Source of the DNA: JABJMC01 sp964459205
Lineage (GTDB): Bacteria; Patescibacteriota; Gracilibacteria; UBA1369; UBA12473
DNA: 39,923 nucleotides
NCBI GenBank assembly: GCA_964459205.1
Contig: CAYWKJ010000008.1
Location: 1-39,923 of the forward strand
Reading direction: 5' to 3'
A program made the position numbers and the translations under genes. The notes under the pieces are model-generated. The model was given only the letters and a program-made list of their open reading frames with translations, was not told the origin of the DNA and made no database searches. Shown one piece after another: positions 33,887 through 39,923 of this stretch (position 1 is the first letter of the stretch; each line of letters opens with the position of its first letter).

Positions 33887-34825
33887 ATGGATCTCTCGAT
33901 AATTTGCGCAAACGTCCACTTCCCCAATCCGATTGTACTGGCGTCTGGAATTTTGGGTGTAACTGGAAATTCACTAAAACACGTTATTAATAATGGTGCT
34001 GGTGGTGTGACTACTAAGTCGATTTGGCTCGAAGAGCATTTAGGTCATCCAAATCCAACGATGATGGGTAATGAGCATTTTTTTGTAAATGCGGTGGGGT
34101 TGCCTGATGCTGGAATTGATAAAGCTCATCAGGAAATTGGAACATATTTAGATTGGTATAATTCACAGGATAAAAAAGCTCCGCTTATTGCTAGTATTGT
34201 AGCTGGTAAGATTGCTGATTTTGGGGAGATTGCCGAGAAGATTGCTGAACTTAAGCCGCATATGATTGAGGTGAATATTTCTTGTCCGAATGTAGAGGAT
34301 GAACTTGGAAAGCCTTTTGCTTGTGATATGGATCAAGCTGCAGAAGTGACGAAAATTGTTAAAAAGCGAACAAATGGCGAGTATCCAATTGTGGTTAAGC
34401 TTTCGCCAAATGTTAATAATTTAACGGAGATTGCAAAGGCAGTTGAGGATGCTGGAGCTGACGGGTTAACTGCGTTCAATACTTTTGGTCCGGGAATGGT
34501 GATTGATGTGGATACGGCGCAACCAGTGCTTGCCAATAAGGTTGGCGGGGTATCAGGCCCTGGACTTAAACCATTAGTGGTGAAGGGTATTTTTGATCTT
34601 TATAAGGCGGTTAAAATTCCGATAATTGGAACGGGAAGTGTGCTAACTGGTCGAGATGCGCTTGAGTTAATGATGGCTGGCGCTACTTTGATTGGCGTTG
34701 GAACCGCGGTTTATTATCGTGGTGATGATGTGTTTGGAAAGATCGCTAAAGAGATGGAGGAATGGTGCGACGAAAATGGTGTAGTAGATATTTCTGAGAT
34801 TGTGGGGCGTGCCCACCAAGTTTAA
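33887..34825 (+). CDS. pyrD: Dihydroorotate dehydrogenase catalytic subunit (PyrD, class 1B)
   Basis: PyrD oxidises dihydroorotate to orotate with FMN, step 4 of UMP synthesis. It is 312 aa from ATG 33887. The frame begins at ATG 33854, but that codon overlaps the P2 -10 box, and homology begins at MDLSIICANVHFPNPIVLASG. The class 1 base is the Cys in NISCPN (near residue 139), and FMN-site signatures GTGSVLTGRDALELMMAGATLIGVGTA are present near the C-terminus. Together with pyrK (18 nt downstream) it forms the heterotetrameric class 1B enzyme using NAD. The only visible pre-start element is GTTAAAAAAT, with no Shine-Dalgarno site. Two promoters and an attenuator precede it. Confidence 0.96.
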   Translation: MDLSIICANVHFPNPIVLASGILGVTGNSLKHVINNGAGGVTTKSIWLEEHLGHPNPTMMGNEHFFVNAVGLPDAGIDKAHQEIGTYLDWYNSQDKKAPLIASIVAGKIADFGEIAEKIAELKPHMIEVNISCPNVEDELGKPFACDMDQAAEVTKIVKKRTNGEYPIVVKLSPNVNNLTEIAKAVEDAGADGLTAFNTFGPGMVIDVDTAQPVLANKVGGVSGPGLKPLVVKGIFDLYKAVKIPIIGTGSVLTGRDALELMMAGATLIGVGTAVYYRGDDVFGKIAKEMEEWCDENGVVDISEIVGRAHQV

Positions 34826-34843
34826 AATTTAACTTTTTAATTT

Positions 34844-35656
34844 ATGAGTTGCTCCCGTAACGACATCCCAAAGATTGTAAAAATTCTTGATGTAGAGTCA
34901 GAGAATCCGTTTGTAAAAACATTTACCCTAGATATTTCCGTAGGAGCAAAAGCAGGCCAATTTGTGATGATTTGGATTCCGCGTTTGAATGAAAAACCTT
35001 TTTCAGTGGCCTTTGATGATGGCAGGACATTGCAGATTGCGATTGCGGCCGTGGGGGAGTTTTCAAATGCTATGCATAAATTAAAAGCTGGTGACAAAGT
35101 TGGAGTTCGAGGACCATACGGAAAGCCTTTTGAATATGAGGATGGCGAGCATTTGGCTGTAATTGGAGGCGGATATGGAGCAGCACCGCTTTATTTCCTT
35201 GCACACGAGGCTGTTGCTCGCGGGTGTAAGGTGGAGTTTGTAGTTGGCGCACGTAACTCAGAAAATTTGTTATTTTTGGATCGAGCAGGCGCCCTAGACG
35301 ATACGAATGTTCATGTAGCTACCGATGATGGTAGCGAAGGATATAAGGGTTATAACGTGCCCTTACTTGAAAAATTGATGGATGAGGGTTTAAAAATTGA
35401 TCGCATGCTAACAGTGGGGCCGGAAATGATGATGATGGCGGTGTCGGAATTAGGTTTAAAACACGATATTAAGTGTCAGGTTAGTGTCGAGCGATATATG
35501 AAGTGCGGATTTGGTGTTTGTGGGCAATGTGTAATTGATGATAGTGGGATGCCAACTTGTTTAAAAGGGCCGGTTATGGATCATAAGTTAGCCCGCGAAC
35601 AAGTAGAGTTTGGCAAATATCATCGGGATCGAGTGGGGAGGAAGCAGGAATGGTAA
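34844..35656 (+). CDS. pyrK: Dihydroorotate dehydrogenase electron-transfer subunit (PyrK)
   Basis: PyrK passes electrons from PyrD to NAD through FAD and a [2Fe-2S] cluster. It is 270 aa. The FAD-binding fold includes RLNEKPFSVAF (near residue 48), the NAD-binding region GGGYGAAPLYFLA (near 107), and the Fe-S cluster cysteines in KCGFGVCGQC (C-x4-C-x2-C, near 223-231) with a fourth Cys in MPTC (near 243). It follows pyrD by 18 nt in the same operon. The TTTAAC element lies 10 nt before the ATG. The presence of PyrK argues for NAD-linked, quinone-independent orotate production. Confidence 0.96.
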   Translation: MSCSRNDIPKIVKILDVESENPFVKTFTLDISVGAKAGQFVMIWIPRLNEKPFSVAFDDGRTLQIAIAAVGEFSNAMHKLKAGDKVGVRGPYGKPFEYEDGEHLAVIGGGYGAAPLYFLAHEAVARGCKVEFVVGARNSENLLFLDRAGALDDTNVHVATDDGSEGYKGYNVPLLEKLMDEGLKIDRMLTVGPEMMMMAVSELGLKHDIKCQVSVERYMKCGFGVCGQCVIDDSGMPTCLKGPVMDHKLAREQVEFGKYHRDRVGRKQEW

Positions 35657-35662
35657 GTTAAG

Positions 35663-35691
35663 TTGTTTTTTTAGGTAAAACTCGCTATTAT
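35663..35691 (+). promoter_or_regulatory. pyrE promoter
   Basis: The -35 TTGTTT (35663-35668), 17-bp spacer and -10 TATTAT (35686-35691) just downstream of pyrK. The leader would be about 21 nt and includes TTTAACC. The promoter overlaps the dyad at 35667-35717. Confidence 0.65.
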
Positions 35692-35717
35692 CTCGGCGTA
35701 AAATTTAACCTAAAAAA
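35667..35717. promoter_or_regulatory. 10-bp inverted repeat enclosing the pyrE -10
   Basis: TTTTTTAGGT (35667-35676) and ACCTAAAAAA (35708-35717) are perfect inverses. They are separated by 31 nt that contain the -10 box. The right arm ends one base before the ATG (35719). As the right arm ends in A rather than U, it is not a terminator on the plus strand. Operator, or a 5' RNA fold near the start codon. Confidence 0.6.
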
Positions 35718-35718
35718 C

Positions 35719-36381
35719 ATGACAGATTTTTCCCGAGCAATTGCTGAGAAGCTTTTAGATATTGAGGCGGTTAAGGTAAAAATGGATCCACCTTTTTCCT
35801 GGACTTCTGGTATTCAGTCGCCAGTTTATTGTGATAATCGTCGTCTTATCTCATACCCAGAACATCGTAAGGCAGTGGTAATGGCTTGGAAAGAATTGAT
35901 TGAAAAAAAAGTAGAATCTGGTGAAATGGCTATGCCAGATGTGCTTGGAGGAACAGCCACAGCCGCGATTCCTTGGGCTGCTTTTTTGGCTTATGAAATG
36001 AATTTACCCATGGTTTATATTCGTCCGCAGAAAAAAGAACACGGCGCTGGAAAACAGATTGAAGGTGATTTAAAACCAGGGCAAAAAGTTTTGATTGTTG
36101 AGGATTTGATTTCAACTGGTGGGAGTAGTGTGGCGGCAGCAGAGGCGGTGCGTGATGAAGGTCAGTGTGAAGTAACTGATATTTTTGCAATTGTTTCTTG
36201 GGAACTGCAAAAATCTACTGATCGGTTTGATGAGGCTGGTTTAACGCTCACTAATTTAACTGGATTTACGGCTTTGATTGCTCTGGCAGCGGAGATTGGT
36301 TCAATTAAACCAGAAGAAGAGGAAATTGTTTTGGAATTCAAAAAAGATCCCCCCACTTGGGCCGAGCGAGTTGGTCTTTAA
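35719..36381 (+). CDS. pyrE: Orotate phosphoribosyltransferase (PyrE)
   Basis: PyrE joins orotate and PRPP to give OMP, step 5. It is 220 aa, normal. The PRPP-binding motif VLIVEDLISTGGSSVAAAEAV (near residues 128-148) is complete. The N-terminal FSWTSGIQSPVYCDNRRLISYPEHR is the family start, with the catalytic-loop lysines in RPQKKEHGAGKQIEG (near 105-120). TTTAACC lies 8 nt before the ATG. It has its own promoter but the following lipoprotein and pyrF genes are close (19 and 19 nt gaps) and probably share its transcript. Confidence 0.97.
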   Translation: MTDFSRAIAEKLLDIEAVKVKMDPPFSWTSGIQSPVYCDNRRLISYPEHRKAVVMAWKELIEKKVESGEMAMPDVLGGTATAAIPWAAFLAYEMNLPMVYIRPQKKEHGAGKQIEGDLKPGQKVLIVEDLISTGGSSVAAAEAVRDEGQCEVTDIFAIVSWELQKSTDRFDEAGLTLTNLTGFTALIALAAEIGSIKPEEEEIVLEFKKDPPTWAERVGL

Positions 36382-36400
36382 ATTTTAAACCTTCTTTATT

Positions 36401-37468
36401 ATGAAAAAACTATGGATCATCCTAGGTTTGGTGGTGTTTGGTTTAGCCGCATGTTTTGTGTGGATTAATTTAGATGATGAAATGATAGAGGAACCTGTAG
36501 AAGAGATCATATTGGAAGATACAAATGCTCTTTTTGATATTTTGGAAAGCTCATCTTTTATGCCTGGAATAGAATTTGAAATTGATGAAGGTTACCGAAT
36601 TGATGACGGGTCTAATCCTAGGATTATGGATTATGAGGATGGAATTGTAGAATTGGCTTATGAATATCAGTCTAATGATTTAAAAAATGAACCCGGACAA
36701 AAAGGGTGGGTAGCTTTTTCGGAGGATGGTTTGCTGTTTGAGAATGAGCGTCAATTTGCGGCTGGTGAGCATTTTGGTAAAGGCGTGTTGATGCCTAGTG
36801 GAGTTTATCGACGTTATCATGAAGAGCTGGATGGTTATGTCTATAGCGAAACTTCAACTGATGGCGAAAGTTATGTAAATGATGATGGATTTCGTTATGA
36901 TTTAAATGAGAATGATGAGGGTTATATGGGTGTTCGGACTTATTTTTTGGATGATGAGGGTGGCACAGTTTTGCTTTATAATTATGATTTGGAAGGAGAA
37001 GATGGCAGACAAACTATTTTGGTAAGACGTGCTTATTCAGAGCCTGGGGATGAAGGTATGAATTTTGTTTATGAAGACGATAATGTGTTGGAATTTGTGG
37101 ATGAGCAGGGTCGTCAAATGAGTTTTGCGGATCCGCATGCGATCATGCTCCCGGATGGAAGAATTCGTTTAATTGTGATGAATCAAGATCCAGATGGTCC
37201 AATGCCTCCGTTGGGGCGAACGGGCACGCTTTATAGTTTTATTAGTGATGATGGGGGAAGGGAGTTTGATTTTGAGTCTAAAATTGTGGCGTGGGATTCT
37301 TTTGAAGAATGGGAAGTTCGTTCATTGAATGATCCTAAAATTATGCTTTTTGAGAATGGCAGCTATCGTGTCTATGTAGCGGCTATGATTTCAGACCCTA
37401 ATGCTGATCCAGAAGGAGATGCGCGTGATGCTAATAAATGGATTATTGTTAGTGTGACTTCTAATTAA
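36401..37468 (+). CDS. Lipoprotein, BNR/beta-propeller-like, 355 aa
   Basis: The signal peptide MKKLWIILGLVVFGLAAC ends with a lipobox (GLAAC; Cys18), so this is a likely surface-anchored lipoprotein. The body is very acidic and looks like a beta-propeller of sialidase or glycosidase 43 type: repeated strand blocks with Asp-box-like SEDGLLFENERQ, STDGESYVNDDG, SDDGGREFDFES, and DPHAIMLPDGRIRLIV and NDPKIMLFENGSYRVYVAAM. It may bind or act on sugars; no catalytic set could be assigned. It lies between pyrE and pyrF in the same direction, with an AAACCTTC element 9 nt before the ATG, so it may be co-transcribed with them. There is no clear functional link. Confidence 0.8.
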   Translation: MKKLWIILGLVVFGLAACFVWINLDDEMIEEPVEEIILEDTNALFDILESSSFMPGIEFEIDEGYRIDDGSNPRIMDYEDGIVELAYEYQSNDLKNEPGQKGWVAFSEDGLLFENERQFAAGEHFGKGVLMPSGVYRRYHEELDGYVYSETSTDGESYVNDDGFRYDLNENDEGYMGVRTYFLDDEGGTVLLYNYDLEGEDGRQTILVRRAYSEPGDEGMNFVYEDDNVLEFVDEQGRQMSFADPHAIMLPDGRIRLIVMNQDPDGPMPPLGRTGTLYSFISDDGGREFDFESKIVAWDSFEEWEVRSLNDPKIMLFENGSYRVYVAAMISDPNADPEGDARDANKWIIVSVTSN

Positions 37469-37487
37469 TTATTATTAAATTATTACT

Positions 37488-38471
37488 ATGAATCAGGAAG
37501 TAGATATCTCATTGACTGCCACCCCTAAAAAGAAAGGACATTTTGCAGATCGTTTAATTGCTGCGATTAAGGAAAAAGGAAATGCTGTGTGTGTGGGGTT
37601 AGACCCGCGGTTAGAGCAAATTCCAGAGTTTATTAAAAAGAAGCAAGTTGAGGAGCATGGTGAGACTTTTGAAGCAGCAGCGCATTGTTTTTTGGATTTT
37701 AATGTAGGCATTATTGATGCTGTGGCTGATATTGTGCCAGTGGTTAAACCGCAAATCGCTTTTTATGAGCAGTATGGATTTGCTGGGATTTGGGCTTATG
37801 AGGAAACCTGCAAATATGCACAAGAAAAAGGCTTGATTGTGATAGCTGATGCCAAAAGAAATGATATTGGCTCAACAGCCGAGGGTTATGCGAAAGCTTT
37901 TTTAGGTGAAGTAGATTTGTTTGGAGATAATGTGCCGGGCCTTGATGCTGACGCGCTGACTGTAACGCCATACTTGGGTTATGACGGGATTAAACCGTTT
38001 GTAAAAGCTTGTGATGAATATGGAAAAGGGATTTTTGCATTAGTGAAAACTTCGAATCCTTCTTCTGGTGATTTGCAGGATCAGATGGTAAAAGATGGGA
38101 AAATGGCAAATTATGAACTTATGTCTCATTTGGTGGAAAGTTGGGGCTCAGATTTAGTGGGGAAATCTGGTTATAGCTCGGTTGGAGCAGTGGTCGGAGC
38201 TACACATCCAAAACAAGCTGCAGAAATCCGAAAATATTTACCACAAGCGATTTTCTTGGTGCCTGGATATGGAGCACAGGGCGGCGGAGCTGAAGATGTT
38301 CGTCCTTGTTTTAATGAAGATGGACTTGGTGCAATTGTAAATTCATCACGAGGGATAACTTTTGCCTACCAAAAGGAAGAATATGCTAAAAATTATGATG
38401 AAAAAGCATATGCTGAGGCAGCTAAAGCAGCCTCTCTTTCGATGATTGAGGATCTTAAAACAATTTTTTAG
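37488..38471 (+). CDS. pyrF: Orotidine 5'-phosphate decarboxylase (PyrF)
   Basis: PyrF converts OMP to UMP, the last step of the pathway. At 327 aa it belongs to the longer subfamily 2 type (about 270-310 aa), here with a 20-residue N-terminal extension before HFADRLIAAIKEKGNAVCVGLDPR. The catalytic Lys-x-x-Asp motif is in VIADAKRNDIGSTA (near residues 118-131), with PYLGYDGIKPF and the Gly-rich phosphate-binding loop LVPGYGAQGGG near 258-268. It is the last gene of the pyrE-lipoprotein-pyrF cluster and is followed by TAG. There is no AACC-type element before its ATG. Confidence 0.97.
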   Translation: MNQEVDISLTATPKKKGHFADRLIAAIKEKGNAVCVGLDPRLEQIPEFIKKKQVEEHGETFEAAAHCFLDFNVGIIDAVADIVPVVKPQIAFYEQYGFAGIWAYEETCKYAQEKGLIVIADAKRNDIGSTAEGYAKAFLGEVDLFGDNVPGLDADALTVTPYLGYDGIKPFVKACDEYGKGIFALVKTSNPSSGDLQDQMVKDGKMANYELMSHLVESWGSDLVGKSGYSSVGAVVGATHPKQAAEIRKYLPQAIFLVPGYGAQGGGAEDVRPCFNEDGLGAIVNSSRGITFAYQKEEYAKNYDEKAYAEAAKAASLSMIEDLKTIF

Positions 38472-38491
38472 AGTTAACAGGTTAATTATGG

Positions 38492-38519
38492 TTGACATTC
38501 GTTTGGTTTTTGGTATGGT
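38492..38519 (+). promoter_or_regulatory. Promoter of the receiver-kinase gene
   Basis: The -35 TTGACA (38492-38497), 16-bp spacer and -10 TATGGT (38514-38519) with TGG before it (extended -10). The leader is about 26 nt. Confidence 0.6.
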
Positions 38520-38548
38520 TTAGACTAAATTATTAAAATCAATATTGA

Positions 38549-39923
38549 ATGTCGCCGGAGGTGCAAGAAATTACAGAAGGTTTTACTGGAAATTTAGAGC
38601 TTGTCTTGGCTGAGGATGACGAAATGATTCGCAAAAATATAATATCTTATTTGCGCAAGAGCTTTGGTGATCGTATTGGTCGTGTTTTGGTTGTTTCCAC
38701 GGCAAATGGGGTTAGAGAATTAATAGGGGATGGATTGGAGCATAGATTTTGGGTTACGGATTTCACTCTTGATGAAGAGAAGGAATTGCCTTGGATGGAT
38801 TTAGAGCCTTATTTGAAGGGACAATCAGAACATACAACTGCTTGGGCAGTGATGTCTGGGAATATAAAGGCTATCCGTTCTACCATGGATTCTTTTTCTG
38901 CATTAGTAGCGGAAGAGACACCTGGCAATTTACAGAGAATATTTTGCCAAAAGCCTTTTTCAAGAAGAGAATTTGCAGGGATGGTGGGTCCTTTATTGGA
39001 TCACCTAGAAGGAATTGAGAGTTTGGCAAGGGTTGATGAGGAGCCACCAGAGGTGGAAGCCAAGGAAGAAGTAACTGTTAGAGATCATGATTTTCCTCAT
39101 GCCTTAAGAAGAGTGGAAAGTTTTATGGGTTTGGTAGGGGCTTTACCAAGTAGTGCTGAAAAGGTTACACATCCTGATGCGGCTTATGATTTATGTGGAC
39201 ATATAGCACGTGAGTTTAGTGAATTAGCTAAAGAAGTAGCATCTTCTTATTGTGATTTTGAAACTAGATGGATGACCCATTTCCCTCGAGATGAGTTTAA
39301 TCCGCGAAATTGTTTTCTTGGTATTTTACGATCACTGCCTGGTGCTGAATATGTACTAGATATTTGTTTGCACGATATTAATAATATTTTGGGAAGATTT
39401 AGTGAACGTGTTCCTGATAAAGGAGAATGGCCAGCCGTGCAGAGGGAGATTTTTAAATTATTAAAATCTGCATGGGAACCTTTTGATAAGTATCATAAGG
39501 TTCCAACGCTAGAGCGTCCTTTTTGGGAGAAGAAAAATGTACATGAGGTTTTAGAGCAGGCACGAGATCAGTTTACTTTGGTAAGTATAATAGATGTGCC
39601 AGATGATATTTTAGTTGATTGTCCGGTGGGATCATTACGGAGTATTCTTAGAACTTTTTATTCTAATTTTTCAAAAGTAAGTCGATTAAATAGGCAGAAT
39701 GATGCTGAGCTTGAATTATTTGTTTACATAGATGGCGGCAAAATTGTTTTTCAGGTTTCGGATAATTTGAAGGAATTTGAAGATGATCGATTGGACATGC
39801 TTTTTGAGGAAGGAATTCGAAGTGAAGAGGGAGCATTTGGTATGGGCACTGGATTAGCTCGAACAGCTGAAATTATTGATATTTCTGGAGGGGAGATTAG
39901 CTCTTATCATTATCGTGCGGAAC
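38549..39923 (+). CDS. Receiver-histidine kinase hybrid, 3' end cut by the window
   Basis: The frame is open from ATG 38549 to the window end (458 complete codons). Residues 16-155 are a two-component receiver: acidic pair Asp23-Asp24, phosphoacceptor Asp71 in VTDFTL, Ser103 in AVMSGN and Lys135 in CQKPFS. After a Glu-rich linker (160-180) comes a helical region in which HDINNILGRF (residues 275-284) resembles a histidine-kinase H box; a second H-like segment is at 180-190 (DHDFPHALRRV). Residues about 350-458 look like a GHKL ATPase: N-box-like ILRTFYSNFSK, G1 VSDN, F LFEEGIRS and G2 GMGTGLARTAE (431-441). The REC domain at the N-terminus is the reverse of usual hybrid kinases. The output or target is unknown. 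Confidence 0.8.
   Translation, partial: MSPEVQEITEGFTGNLELVLAEDDEMIRKNIISYLRKSFGDRIGRVLVVSTANGVRELIGDGLEHRFWVTDFTLDEEKELPWMDLEPYLKGQSEHTTAWAVMSGNIKAIRSTMDSFSALVAEETPGNLQRIFCQKPFSRREFAGMVGPLLDHLEGIESLARVDEEPPEVEAKEEVTVRDHDFPHALRRVESFMGLVGALPSSAEKVTHPDAAYDLCGHIAREFSELAKEVASSYCDFETRWMTHFPRDEFNPRNCFLGILRSLPGAEYVLDICLHDINNILGRFSERVPDKGEWPAVQREIFKLLKSAWEPFDKYHKVPTLERPFWEKKNVHEVLEQARDQFTLVSIIDVPDDILVDCPVGSLRSILRTFYSNFSKVSRLNRQNDAELELFVYIDGGKIVFQVSDNLKEFEDDRLDMLFEEGIRSEEGAFGMGTGLARTAEIIDISGGEISSYHYRAE

Noticed and set aside
1..39923. UGA read as glycine (Gracilibacteria code)
   Set aside because: All recognisable proteins are full length without in-frame TGA, so a reassigned UGA is not used in this window.
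1..39923. CRISPR array, insertion sequence, prophage, tRNA or rRNA genes
   Set aside because: No spaced direct repeats, transposase or integrase-like protein, tRNA cloverleaf or rRNA core sequence could be found in the intergenic regions.

Overview
The window is about 40 kb of AT-rich bacterial chromosome, densely packed with genes on both strands. It has no rRNA, tRNA, CRISPR array or insertion sequence that I can see. Three things suggest a streamlined lineage, most likely candidate-phyla (Patescibacteria/CPR) and perhaps near Peregrinibacteria/Gracilibacteria: large orphan proteins, almost no Shine-Dalgarno sites, and a complete lack of TGA stop codons (26 TAA, 6 TAG, 0 TGA in 32 complete genes). 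The lineage is an inference. UGA is not read as a sense codon here, because every recognisable protein is full length without in-frame TGA.

Layout. 1-4.5 kb: a small ORF, two tandem orphan paralogues, then uvrB and a convergent orphan. 4.6-8.7 kb: a 1262-residue orphan and a small membrane protein. 8.8-17.6 kb (minus strand): a complete V/A-type ATPase operon in the order H(G)-I-K-E-C-F-A-B-D. Its K subunit keeps the Na+ ligands known from Enterococcus hirae NtpK, and both peripheral-stalk genes (E and H/G) carry one extra A in a homopolymer. 17.7-22.4 kb (minus): carA, an S-layer-homology protein and a DnaQ-DinG fusion whose helicase motifs are lost. 22.5-26.8 kb: purL and purQ (a split long-form FGAM synthase) and a convergent scramblase/LURP-like protein. 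26.9-38.5 kb: pyrB, pyrC, pyrD-pyrK, pyrE and pyrF, interspersed with two lipoproteins, a large beta-helix surface protein and an orphan. 38.5 kb to the end: a receiver-histidine kinase hybrid cut by the window edge.

With carA, pyrB, pyrC, pyrDK, pyrE and pyrF, nearly the whole UMP pathway is present; only carB is missing. The genes sit in several separate transcription units. Most pyrimidine promoters are wrapped in different inverted repeats: the pyrC and pyrE -10 boxes lie inside dyads, and pyrD has an attenuator-like leader with a second promoter in the terminator loop.

Two expression patterns run through the window. First, uvrB, carA, purL, pyrB and pyrC have -10 boxes only 6-9 nt from the ATG, which predicts leaderless mRNAs. 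Second, most genes with a leader carry a (C/T)TAACC-like motif about 6-10 nt before the start codon, where a Shine-Dalgarno site would normally be. I consider this motif, the dyad-wrapped pyr promoters and the paired stalk-gene frameshifts the most notable observations.
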